A DNA stretch of 64,000 nucleotides. It comes from Chryseobacterium edaphi. Lineage in GTDB: Bacteria; Bacteroidota; Bacteroidia; Flavobacteriales; Weeksellaceae. The notes beneath the pieces are model-generated. The model saw nothing but the letters and a program-made list of their open reading frames with translations. It did not search any database and was not told the DNA's origin. Positions 17,291 through 24,895 of this stretch are shown piece after piece; positions within the stretch are counted from its first letter, which is position 1, and the number at the start of each line of letters is the position of its first letter. The DNA is taken from the NCBI RefSeq assembly GCF_025628985.1, contig NZ_JAOTEM010000003.1:124001-188000 (forward strand). The letters run 5' to 3'. Both the position numbers and the translations under genes were made by a program.

Positions 17291-18013
17291 ATGGAAGTAA
17301 CAAAGTATTCCGGAGAACTTATCCCAAAACAAGACAAAAACTGGCAAGGAAGACCCGAATGGTTTTTCAATCGTGAACATACCGACACCTACGAATTATG
17401 GTATGAAGGCCGGTACAAACGTGCCGAAATCTGGCAGAAAAAAGTAATGGAACAGCTCGTCTCCAAAGATCAGAGAGTCAAAACATTATTAGAATTCGGT
17501 TGTGGCACTACCCGATTTACGCGCTGGTGGAAAAACATAGGGATTGAAGCAACGGGCGGAGATATTTCTCCTTTAATGCTGTCGCAGGCAGTTCATCTTT
17601 TTGAAGGCGATCTGGTAATGGCAGATTCGCACTTTATGCCTTTCAAAGATCATACTTTCGATTCACTGGCATTCATCACCACATTTGAATATTACAAAGA
17701 CCCTGTGAAAGTTATTCGCGAGGCGGCACGCGTTGCCAAGTACGGAATTGCGATGGGAATGATGAACAGAAATTCTCCAAAAGTTGCAAGGAGACGCGTG
17801 CAGCAGTTATTCGGGAAAAATCCTTTTTATGTAACTGCTACTTTTTACACACCAAAAATGCTGACTGAAATTATCGAAAGAGCTCTGGTCGGAAGAAAAT
17901 ATACGATCGAATGGACTTGTACAGGACTTCCGAAATGGTTTCCCGTACAACAATGGAATGTTCCCATCGGTGATTTCTTTGGACTTTATATTCAGTTAAA
18001 TGATGTGGAATGA
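17291..18013 (+). CDS. Class I SAM-dependent methyltransferase, first gene of the TPP operon
   Basis: A 240-residue soluble protein. Motif I is EFGCGTTRF at 68-76, motif II GGDIS at 89-93 and the acidic post-motif block ADSHFMPF at 111-118, as in UbiE/Methyltransf_11 enzymes. The C-terminal third (about 150-240) has a Trp/Pro-rich block (GLPKWFPVQQW) that may form the substrate pocket. The substrate is unknown. It directly follows a TPP riboswitch and overlaps the next gene by four bases (ATGA), so its job is likely tied to thiamin or a related compound. A Trm112-like gene three positions downstream could be its activator. Confidence 0.85.
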   Translation: MEVTKYSGELIPKQDKNWQGRPEWFFNREHTDTYELWYEGRYKRAEIWQKKVMEQLVSKDQRVKTLLEFGCGTTRFTRWWKNIGIEATGGDISPLMLSQAVHLFEGDLVMADSHFMPFKDHTFDSLAFITTFEYYKDPVKVIREAARVAKYGIAMGMMNRNSPKVARRRVQQLFGKNPFYVTATFYTPKMLTEIIERALVGRKYTIEWTCTGLPKWFPVQQWNVPIGDFFGLYIQLNDVE

Positions 18014-19059
18014 GTGATACTTTAGGTAAAATAAATCATTCTCAATTTGAAGATTTTCTGAAACTGCGTTGCGGAAAAGCACGCGATGAAGTCCGTGTCG
18101 GGCCTGAATTTGGCGTCGATGTTTCCGTTGTAGATCTCCATGGCGGAAAAGCGATGGCTTTGACGAGTGATCCGCTGTCTTTAATTCCCTCTTTGGGTTT
18201 GGAAGAATCGGCGTGGCTGTCGGTACATCTGATGGCTAATGATATGGCAACAACAGGTTTTGCACCGATGTTTGGGCAGTTTGTTTTAAATCTTCCTGCT
18301 CAGCTTTCAAAAAATGATTTTGAAATTTATTGGAACCACATTCACCAGTTCTGTAGAGACATTAATTTAAGCATCACTGGCGGTCATACTGGATTCATTG
18401 AAGGACAGAATTCTACTATTGCAGGCGGCGGAACTTTTATAACCATTGCTCCGAAAGAAGAAATTCTGGTTTCAAAATATGCAGACGTTGGCGATGTAAT
18501 TTTAGTTACTAAAACCAGTGCGCTTTCATCAGCAGCCATTTTAGCCATGAGTTTCCCGGAAACGGTGAAAAATAAAGTCGGGAAAGAGTTTTTCTATTCT
18601 GCCTCTGCTTCTTTTTATGAAACCTCATCTTTGAAAGACGCTTTGACCGCGGTACAAACTGAAAACTCAGGTGTAACAGCCATGCACGATGTGACGGAAG
18701 GTGGAGTTTTGGGAGCGATTTACGAACTGGCAATAGCATCAGGAAACGGTGCAGAAATTTTTAATAAAAAACTTCCGATTGGCGAGGTGCAGTCTGCGGT
18801 TTGCAATCTGTTTTCGTTAGATCCGAGATATTGTATTGGTGCCGGTTCGATGATTATCACCTGTAAAAAAGATAAGACTTCGGAAATTATTTCGAGACTG
18901 GAAGCGAATCATATTCCCTGTACAGAAGTTGGAGTGATAACCGAAAAAAATCTTGGAATTAAATTAATCGAAAACGAAAAAGCAAATGACTTAATCTACT
19001 GCGAAGAAGATCCTTACTGGAAAGCTTTTTTTAACGCTTACAAAAACGGGTGGAAATAA
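18010..19059 (+). CDS. AIR-synthase-related (PurM/HypE/ThiL superfamily) protein
   Basis: A 349-residue protein of the PurM superfamily, nearest by eye to HypE. It has TSDPLS at 52-57, ANDMATTGFAP at 76-86, ITGGHTG at 122-128 and the second-domain motif HDVTEGGV at 226-233. These are Asp- and Gly-rich ATP/Mg sites of the family, which includes AIR synthetase, FGAM synthetase, HypE, selenophosphate synthetase and thiamin-monophosphate kinase ThiL. No other Hyp genes are near, so a hydrogenase role is unlikely. Riboswitch control and the ThiE-like neighbour favour a phosphoryl-transfer step in thiamin metabolism (inference). It overlaps both neighbours. Confidence 0.82.
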   Translation: MSDTLGKINHSQFEDFLKLRCGKARDEVRVGPEFGVDVSVVDLHGGKAMALTSDPLSLIPSLGLEESAWLSVHLMANDMATTGFAPMFGQFVLNLPAQLSKNDFEIYWNHIHQFCRDINLSITGGHTGFIEGQNSTIAGGGTFITIAPKEEILVSKYADVGDVILVTKTSALSSAAILAMSFPETVKNKVGKEFFYSASASFYETSSLKDALTAVQTENSGVTAMHDVTEGGVLGAIYELAIASGNGAEIFNKKLPIGEVQSAVCNLFSLDPRYCIGAGSMIITCKKDKTSEIISRLEANHIPCTEVGVITEKNLGIKLIENEKANDLIYCEEDPYWKAFFNAYKNGWK

Positions 19060-19688
19060 TGAGAAAATCAACCATAGACTCCGGAATTTATTTAATTATT
19101 GATCCCTCAATGGATGAGGAAATTCTCTTTTCTAAATTAAATTCAATTGTTAATGAAAAAATAGCAGCCATTCAGATTTGGGACAATTTTAAAGAAAATC
19201 AGAATATTGAAGGACTTCTTTTAAAAATTTATGCAAAAACTTTTTTACATAACATTCCTTTACTCATCAATAACCGCTGGAAAATTTTAAAACAAATTCC
19301 TCTGGACGGAATTCATTTCGATGAAATTCCTGAAAATTTCAATCAGATTAAAAAAGAAATCAATGGTGATTTTATCGTTGGGATTACCTGCAATAATGAC
19401 CTTGCAAAGATTGAGTATGCGGAAAAACATCAGTTGGATTATATCTCTTTCTGCTCAATGTTTCCGTCAAAAACAGCTAACAGCTGTGAACTGGTGAATT
19501 TTGAAACTGTTCAGAAAGCGAAAAGTATTTTTAGCGGGAAAATTTTTCTTGCGGGAGGAATTGATTTAAATACAATTGAAAATTTAGACAAATTAGATTA
19601 TGACGGAATCGCTGTCGTTTCAGGAATTATGAGTGCAGATAATCCGTCAGAAACTATTAAAAAGTATCAACAAAAAATTAAAAAGTAA
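19059..19688 (+). CDS. Thiamine phosphate synthase-like (ThiE/TenI) protein
   Basis: A 209-residue TIM-barrel protein. ATG 19059 overlaps the preceding stop (TAATG); a GTG at 19050 is the alternative. The ThiE pattern is readable: NNRWK near 69-73 for the pyrophosphate loop, GIHFDE, VGITCNN where ThiE usually has a Ser/Thr-His motif, FCSMFPSKTA where canonical ThiE has FGPxFPTxTK, and LAGGIDL followed by AVVSGI at the C-terminus. Residues near the pyrimidine and thiazole phosphates are thus altered. It may make thiamin phosphate or act on a related pair of substrates. Confidence 0.8.
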   Translation: MRKSTIDSGIYLIIDPSMDEEILFSKLNSIVNEKIAAIQIWDNFKENQNIEGLLLKIYAKTFLHNIPLLINNRWKILKQIPLDGIHFDEIPENFNQIKKEINGDFIVGITCNNDLAKIEYAEKHQLDYISFCSMFPSKTANSCELVNFETVQKAKSIFSGKIFLAGGIDLNTIENLDKLDYDGIAVVSGIMSADNPSETIKKYQQKIKK

Positions 19689-19692
19689 AAAA

Positions 19693-19959
19693 ATGAGAAT
19701 AAAAACCATAGAAAAATTATGCTGTCCGTTTGACAAATCAGATTTAAATTTAACCATCATTTCACAGGATGAAACCGAAAATATTATGGAAGGGTTACTG
19801 GTCTGCGACAATTGTAAAAGAGTCTACCCCATCATCAGCGGAATCCCGATTATGTCACCTGACGAGTACCGTGAATTTAAGCTTGAACAACCCGTTTTAG
19901 AACGCTGGGAAAAACATTTGGAAGGTAAAAAAGTGGAGAATTTCAGGCTGATTTCGTAA
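19693..19959 (+). CDS. Trm112-like zinc-binding protein
   Basis: An 88-residue protein starting at ATG 19693, four bases after the ThiE-like stop; the longer frame from 19633 only overlaps that gene. It has CCPFDK (Cys10, Cys11, Asp14), then LVCDNCKRVYPI (Cys38, Cys41) and GIPIM, the signature of Trm112/YcaR proteins. Trm112 proteins are known to bind and stabilise SAM methyltransferases in eukaryotes and archaea. Here the first Cys pair is partly replaced by Asp, as in many CPxDK variants. Being in the same operon as a methyltransferase suggests a functional pair. Confidence 0.85.
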   Translation: MRIKTIEKLCCPFDKSDLNLTIISQDETENIMEGLLVCDNCKRVYPIISGIPIMSPDEYREFKLEQPVLERWEKHLEGKKVENFRLIS

Positions 19960-20007
19960 CGATAACAGCAATAGATAATTTCAAAATGCTGAAAGTTTAG
20001 AATTTCG

Positions 20008-20015
20008 TAAATTTG
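20008..20015 (+). promoter_or_regulatory. dus -7 promoter box
   Basis: TAAATTTG ending four bases before the ATG at 20020, so the transcript may be leaderless. Confidence 0.6.
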
Positions 20016-20019
20016 CCCC

Positions 20020-21015
20020 ATGATAAAAATAGGCAACATAGAACTGCCGGAATTTCCGCTTTTGCTTGCACCAATGGAAGATGTGAGCGATCCGCCGTAC
20101 AGAAGACTGTGCAAATTGCATGGTGCAGATATGATGTATTCAGAATTTATCTCTTCTGAAGGTTTGATTCGTGATGCGATGAAGAGCAGAAAGAAGCTGG
20201 ATATTTTCGATTATGAGAGACCTGTAGGAATCCAGATTTTTGGTGGCGACGAGGAAGCAATGGCGATGTCTGCAAGAATTGTAGAGACCGTAAACCCTGA
20301 TTTGGTGGATATCAATTTTGGCTGTCCTGTAAAAAAAGTGGTTTGTAAAGGTGCTGGAGCCGGAGTTTTGAAAGATGTTGATATGATGGTTCGTCTGACG
20401 AAGGCTGTGGTAAGTTCGACAAGCCTTCCTGTGACCGTAAAAACCCGCTTGGGATGGGACAGCAATTCTATCAACATTGATGAAGTGGCAGAACGTCTTC
20501 AGGATACCGGTATCAAAGCGCTGACTATTCACGCACGAACCCGCGGACAGATGTATAAAGGTGAAGCCGACTGGGAACACATCTCAAGAATTAAGCAAAA
20601 CCCGAATATCGAAATTCCTATCTTTGGAAACGGTGACATCGATTCGCCGGAAAAAGCTTTAGAATATAAAAATAAATACGCCTGCGACGGAATTATGATT
20701 GGCCGTGCTGCCATCGGTTATCCATGGATTTTTAATGAAATCAAACATTTCTTTGCGACGGGTGAACATTTGGATGCACCAACCATTTCAGACCGACTTT
20801 TAGCAGTTCGTCAACACGCAGAATGGAGCGCAGAATGGAAAGGTGAAAAATTGGGATTAATCGAAATGAGACAGCATTACAGCAATTATTTCAGAGGAAT
20901 TCCGCACTTTAAAGATTTCAGAAGAAAGTTTCTGGAAGTTTATTCTTTAGTAGAAATGGACGAAGTAATTAAAGAAACGCAAGGATTTTACGAGGAATAT
21001 CAGGCGCAGGTTTGA
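20020..21015 (+). CDS. dusB: tRNA-dihydrouridine synthase
   Basis: A 331-residue FMN enzyme reducing uridine in the D-loop of tRNA. Dus signatures are LAPMEDVSD (17-25), DINFGCPVKKV with the catalytic Cys near residue 100, VKTRLGW around 141-147, and HARTRGQMYKG. GNGDI and GRAAIG bind the FMN phosphate. Length fits the DusB group; the exact subtype is by resemblance. It has its own promoter box directly at the start codon and is separated from the Trm112-like gene by 60 bases. Confidence 0.93.
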   Translation: MIKIGNIELPEFPLLLAPMEDVSDPPYRRLCKLHGADMMYSEFISSEGLIRDAMKSRKKLDIFDYERPVGIQIFGGDEEAMAMSARIVETVNPDLVDINFGCPVKKVVCKGAGAGVLKDVDMMVRLTKAVVSSTSLPVTVKTRLGWDSNSINIDEVAERLQDTGIKALTIHARTRGQMYKGEADWEHISRIKQNPNIEIPIFGNGDIDSPEKALEYKNKYACDGIMIGRAAIGYPWIFNEIKHFFATGEHLDAPTISDRLLAVRQHAEWSAEWKGEKLGLIEMRQHYSNYFRGIPHFKDFRRKFLEVYSLVEMDEVIKETQGFYEEYQAQV

Positions 21016-21049
21016 TATTGAGGTTAAGGATAAGATTTTAGTTTAATTT

Positions 21050-21176
21050 AAACATTAAGGTTTATTAAGAAGTTTAGGATAGTTAAGTTGAGCTTCGCTT
21101 TAAGCATCATGCTGAATTTAAATCTTTTTGATTTGCTTAATAAAACTTAACTTCTTAAATCATTCTTAATGGTTCA
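21050..21176. repeat. Imperfect inverted-repeat element, copy A
   Basis: About 127 bases whose ends are imperfect inverted repeats (ACATTAAGG at the left, CTTAATGGT at the right). The left half (21054-21106) is nearly identical to 48438-48489. It contains no reading frame. It looks like a small non-coding dispersed element (MITE-like) between the dus gene and the repeat-rich secreted protein gene. Confidence 0.65.
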
Positions 21177-21192
21177 AAACAGAGATAAAAGA

Positions 21193-21218
21193 AAACCCAT
21201 CAAAATTTTGATGGGTTT
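21193..21218. terminator. Bidirectional terminator
   Basis: AAACCCATC and GATGGGTTT separated by the self-complementary AAAATTTT, with T-rich flanks on both sides. It lies between dus (plus) and the Lys/Ala-repeat gene (minus). Confidence 0.75.
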
Positions 21219-21242
21219 GTTTATTTTAGGCTGGTAAAACTA

Positions 21243-21557
21243 CTATTTTTTAATATCAGTTTTCACATCCTGATATGTTTTGTCTACTGCTTTCGCTCCT
21301 TTCTTTGCTGTTTTTTCAGTCCATTTTGCTCCTTGTTTAACACCTTTTTCAGTGGCATTGGCTCCTTTTTTGGCTGTTTCCCCTGTCCATTTTGCTCCTT
21401 TCTGAATGCCTTTTTTAGTAGCTTGGGCACCTTTCTTGGCAGTATTTCCTACAGTTTTGGCGTCTTGTTTTACTGTTTCTTTTACGGTTTGCGTTTCTTG
21501 TGCACTTGCTGCAAATGAGATCATTAAAACGGCCAGTATTGAAATTACTTTTTTCAT
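21243..21557 (-). CDS. Secreted Lys/Ala repeat protein (104 aa)
   Basis: A signal peptide (about 1-19, ending ASAQ) is followed by a strongly basic region with repeats of the form TAKKGAKAT..KG.KWT at about 38-95. The repeats read as amphipathic helices with a period near 11. I recognise no catalytic domain. Similar Lys/Ala/Thr-rich secreted proteins occur in flavobacteria without known role; binding to nucleic acid or anionic polymers is conceivable but not shown. Almost the same terminator hairpin occurs on both sides of the gene. Confidence 0.8.
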   Translation of the reverse strand: MKKVISILAVLMISFAASAQETQTVKETVKQDAKTVGNTAKKGAQATKKGIQKGAKWTGETAKKGANATEKGVKQGAKWTEKTAKKGAKAVDKTYQDVKTDIKK

Positions 21558-21672
21558 TGTATTTAAAAATTTAGATTATAATTATTACTTTTTCTATTTA
21601 AAATCAAATTCTTCACATTCGTTTTCCGATCAAATATGATTGCTTAGAAATTATTTCAAATAATAGTACTAA

Positions 21673-21705
21673 AACCCTGCCAGCATTTAAAACGCCGACA
21701 GGGTT
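21673..21705. repeat. Hairpin-forming intergenic element
   Basis: AACCCTG and CAGGGTT enclose 19 bases with partial further pairing (GCC/GGC type). It has no T tract, so it is more like a dispersed palindrome than a terminator. Confidence 0.5.
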
Positions 21706-21729
21706 GAACATAAGTAATCGAAAATAGTA

Positions 21730-21767
21730 AATAACAAACCCATCAGAATTTTGATGGGTTTGTTATT
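21730..21767 (-). terminator. Terminator of deoC
   Basis: A 16-pair hairpin (21730-21745 with 21752-21767) directly after the deoC stop. Its core equals the hairpin at 21193. Confidence 0.8.
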
Positions 21768-22511
21768 TTAATATCCTTCCGTAGAAGATTCATTTTTAAT
21801 TAAAGCCAAAGCTGAGGAAGTTCCTATCCGTTTGACACCGAGATTGATCATCTTTTCGGCATCTTCGGGAGTTCGTACTCCGCCTGCTGCTTTTACAGGA
21901 AGTTTTCCGGCATTGTCGAGCATTATTTTAATGCCTTCAAATGTTGCTCCGTTTGGCTTTCCGTCTTCGGTTTCGTAAAAACCTGTGGAAGATTTCACGA
22001 AAATTTTAGACAAATCATTTTCAGAAAAATTTTCTTCTGCCCAAGTTGAAATATTTTTAGTCAAATCCGCAATCTGCTCATCTCTTAAAGCCGCAATCTC
22101 AATGATCCATTTGGCAACTTTATGATGATCCATACACAGTTTTGTGCATCGCAAAAATTCATCTTTTACTAAATCTAAATTTCCTTTCAGATACGCAGAA
22201 TAATTGATTACGAAATCTAATTCGTCTGCACCGTCATTAATGGCTTTCGTGGCTTCTGCCAATTTTTCATCAACAGAATAAGTCCCTTCATGAAAACCAA
22301 TCACAGTTCCTACAACAACCTTTGATTTTTTTTGCTGAATATATTTCTTGATATCCGAAACGTAATCGGGACGAATCATCACTGCAAAAATATTATTATC
22401 AATAGCAACCTGCGCAAGATCTTTGTCTGTCTGTAAAGTTTCTTCCTCCGAAAGACCCGATTGAGAAGGTGTTTTCAGATACGTTGAATCCAGATATTGA
22501 GCAATATTCAT
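21768..22511 (-). CDS. deoC: Deoxyribose-phosphate aldolase
   Basis: A 247-residue class I aldolase splitting 2-deoxyribose-5-phosphate to glyceraldehyde-3-phosphate and acetaldehyde. The Schiff-base lysine is in FVKSSTGF (Lys173), and AAGGVRT near 210 supplies the second conserved Lys/Gly region. DELDFVINYS at about 96-105 is also typical. The Lrp-type regulator gene ends six bases upstream on the same strand, so the two are probably cotranscribed. Confidence 0.95.
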   Translation of the reverse strand: MNIAQYLDSTYLKTPSQSGLSEEETLQTDKDLAQVAIDNNIFAVMIRPDYVSDIKKYIQQKKSKVVVGTVIGFHEGTYSVDEKLAEATKAINDGADELDFVINYSAYLKGNLDLVKDEFLRCTKLCMDHHKVAKWIIEIAALRDEQIADLTKNISTWAEENFSENDLSKIFVKSSTGFYETEDGKPNGATFEGIKIMLDNAGKLPVKAAGGVRTPEDAEKMINLGVKRIGTSSALALIKNESSTEGY

Positions 22512-22517
22512 GGCAAC

Positions 22518-22988
22518 TTATACTTTCAGTTGTCTGTAAATTCCCTGTTCAAGAGAAATGAAAGTTTCTGTTCTTGTAACACCTTTCATTTTCTGAAGCT
22601 TATTTAAAATTTCCATCAAATGATCGTTGTCTTTGCATAAAACTTTAAGGAAAATTGTGTAATTTCCTGTGGTATAATGGGCTTCTACCACTTCATTTAC
22701 TTCTTTCAATGATTTTACGACATCATTATAATGGCTTGGCTGATCAAGGAACATTCCGATATAAGAAACTACTTTATATCCGATTTTTCTTGGATTAAGG
22801 AATGAAATAGAGTTTTCTATTACTCCTGCATGTTCCAGTTTTTTAATTCTTTGGTGTACAGCTGTAGTTGAAATTCCTACCTGCTTTGAAATGAAAGCCA
22901 ATGAACTTTTGGCATTATCCATCAACATATAAATAATTTCTTTATCTAATGGGTCTAAGTGATAGCTTGTACTTGTTGAGTTTTTCAT
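22518..22988 (-). CDS. Lrp/AsnC family transcriptional regulator
   Basis: A 156-residue protein. The N-terminal winged helix-turn-helix (about 12-60) contains LDKEIIYMLMDNAKSS, and the recognition-helix region STTAVHQRIKKLE. The C-terminal RAM ligand-binding domain (about 70-150) has the pattern VVEAHYTTGNYTIFLKV. Such regulators respond to amino acids or other small molecules. It sits immediately upstream of deoC and may regulate it or its own operon; the effector is unknown. Confidence 0.93.
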   Translation of the reverse strand: MKNSTSTSYHLDPLDKEIIYMLMDNAKSSLAFISKQVGISTTAVHQRIKKLEHAGVIENSISFLNPRKIGYKVVSYIGMFLDQPSHYNDVVKSLKEVNEVVEAHYTTGNYTIFLKVLCKDNDHLMEILNKLQKMKGVTRTETFISLEQGIYRQLKV

Positions 22989-23017
22989 CGTTGATTAATT
23001 ACTTTTTATATTGTCAT

Positions 23018-23950
23018 TTATTTCTTTAATACTACAAAGACAGGAAAATGATCGCTGTAACCTCCCAAATAGCGGGTTCCTGCATAGGTTCTGAATGGTC
23101 TTTCATTAAACATTTTGTTGCGGCTTCTCAACTTTTCCGGTTTGAAGATTCTTGCATCATAAAAAGACAGAAGACGGTCATGTTCAAAAAAAGACTGTGA
23201 TAATAAGATCTGATCAAACAAGAGACCAGATTTGTAGTGAAAGGCAGAGTAATTCTTGGTAGAATAAAGCTCTTGAAAAGGGTTTTGCAAAACCTTCTGA
23301 TGTGCATCATCGAAAAGAATCTTCACTAAATATTCATCATCCGGATTTTCATTAAAATCCCCGCACAAAATTACATTTTCTTTCTCTACATTCACGATCT
23401 GAAGAATCCTGTTTCTGATCTCGCCCAAAATATAATTCCGTTTTGGCTGATTGATATCTTTCTCCCTTTTTGAAGGAAGATGCGCCACAAAAACATTGAT
23501 GATCTCTTCCTTATATTTTACTTTTGAAAACAAAACATCTCTTGTAGTGTCATAGTTTTCGGGATTATTATCCAGTATTTCAAAAAAGAAAGTGATCGCT
23601 TCAGAATCTATAATTTCAATTTTAGATTTGTCATACAACAGAGCAACGTCTACTTTTCTTTCGTCCATCGAATTGTAATGTACAATGCCATATTGTGAAT
23701 TGAACGGGCTCATCTGCACAAGATCTTCCAAAACTTTTCTTCCGGAGATCTCAGAAAGGCCAATCATACAGGGCAAAATACCTGTCTCTTCCTTCATCAG
23801 CTGAAAAACGTGAGAAATCTTAAATAATTTATCTCTGTATTTCCTTTCGTCCCAGTTTCTGAGTCCCGATTTTGTGGGATCTAGCCTGTGATTAGAAGGA
23901 GGATCTGGCAAAAATAAGTTTTCTACATTATAAAAAGCAAATAATTCCAT
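23018..23950 (-). CDS. Endonuclease/exonuclease/phosphatase family protein
   Basis: A 310-residue protein with no signal peptide. It has the EEP-fold catalytic landmarks: NVENLF at 8-13, VFVAHLPSKR near 175, CGDFNENPDD near 210 (catalytic Asp and Asn), and YSDHFPVFV at the end (Asp-His pair). The substrate could be DNA, RNA or a phosphoester; the sequence does not tell. It stands alone. About 270 bases of AT-rich DNA upstream (23951-24220) hold nothing I recognise. Confidence 0.88.
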   Translation of the reverse strand: MELFAFYNVENLFLPDPPSNHRLDPTKSGLRNWDERKYRDKLFKISHVFQLMKEETGILPCMIGLSEISGRKVLEDLVQMSPFNSQYGIVHYNSMDERKVDVALLYDKSKIEIIDSEAITFFFEILDNNPENYDTTRDVLFSKVKYKEEIINVFVAHLPSKREKDINQPKRNYILGEIRNRILQIVNVEKENVILCGDFNENPDDEYLVKILFDDAHQKVLQNPFQELYSTKNYSAFHYKSGLLFDQILLSQSFFEHDRLLSFYDARIFKPEKLRSRNKMFNERPFRTYAGTRYLGGYSDHFPVFVVLKK

Positions 23951-24220
23951 CTAACATTTTTCTATTGACAAGTCTAAAATTTTAATTTCAGAATGTAAAT
24001 TTATCGTTTTTTTTAGTACCACGCTACATTTAATAATTAAATTTCCACATAAAAGGCATATAATTTACCATAATCGTAAGCTTGTGAATTTATTCTGATC
24101 AAAATTTTAATATATTTTAAATTATTTTCACAAAAAATTTTTCCCATCACAATGTGAAATACAACTAATACCGTGTTTGTAACCGATTACATCTGTTATT
24201 TTTTCACTATAAATAATCTT

Positions 24221-24895
24221 TTAATGCAATAAATCAGGTCTCTTTTCCTGAGTGATTCTCACCGCTTCATCGTGTCTCCATTCTTCGATTTTCGCAGAAT
24301 TTCCGCTTAAAAGAATTTTTGGAACTTCTAATCCTTTATAAGATTCAGGTCTTGTATAAATCGGTGGTGACAAAAGATCATCCTGAAAACTATCCGTCAA
24401 AGCACTTTGTTCGTCGTTCAAAACTCCCGGAAGCAAACGAATGATAGAATCTGCCAAAACACAAGCAGCCAATTCACCCCCCGTCAATACATAATCTCCT
24501 ATCGAAATTTCTTTTGTGATATGCAGATCTCTTAATCTCTGATCAATACCTTTATAGTGTCCGCAAAGGAAAATCAAATTATTTTTTATAGAAAGTGTGT
24601 TTGCAATTTTCTGGTTTAAAGTAACTCCGTCCGGCGTCAAATAAATGACCTCATCATATTCTCTCTGAGATTTCAGTTCTGAAATACATTTATCAATAGG
24701 CTCAATCATCATTACCATTCCCGCTCCGCCACCGTAAGGTTCGTCATCAATTTGCCTGTGTTTATTGATCGACCAGTCTCTCAACTGGTGAAAGTGTACC
24801 TCTACCAAACCTTTATCAACTGCTCTTTTCAAAATAGAAGTCCTGAACGGACTTTCCATCAGTTCGGGTAACACACTTATTATATCAATTCTCAT
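24221..24895 (-). CDS. trmD: tRNA (guanine-37-N1)-methyltransferase
   Basis: A 224-residue SPOUT enzyme. [11 protein letters not shown] is the usual N-terminus. The trefoil-knot SAM site is visible as [10 protein letters not shown] (about 111-120) and [12 protein letters not shown] (131-142). It methylates G37 of tRNAs reading CNN/GNN codons and prevents frameshifting. Here it follows an NDH-2 type gene with a four-base overlap, not the ribosomal rpsP-rimM-trmD-rplS cluster of many bacteria. Confidence 0.96.
   Translation of the reverse strand: MRIDIISVLPELMESPFRTSILKRAVDKGLVEVHFHQLRDWSINKHRQIDDEPYGGGAGMVMMIEPIDKCISELKSQREYDEVIYLTPDGVTLNQKIANTLSIKNNLIFLCGHYKGIDQRLRDLHITKEISIGDYVLTGGELAACVLADSIIRLLPGVLNDEQSALTDSFQDDLLSPPIYTRPESYKGLEVPKILLSGNSAKIEEWRHDEAVRITQEKRPDLLH

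Noticed and set aside
18010..19059. HypE assignment for the AIR-synthase-related protein
   Set aside because: No hydrogenase or other hyp genes are nearby, and the riboswitch and ThiE-like neighbour favour another role; only the superfamily is kept.
19633..19692. Longer start for the Trm112-like protein
   Set aside because: The extra 20 residues overlap the end of the ThiE-like gene and are only Lys/Gln-rich; the family begins at the later ATG.
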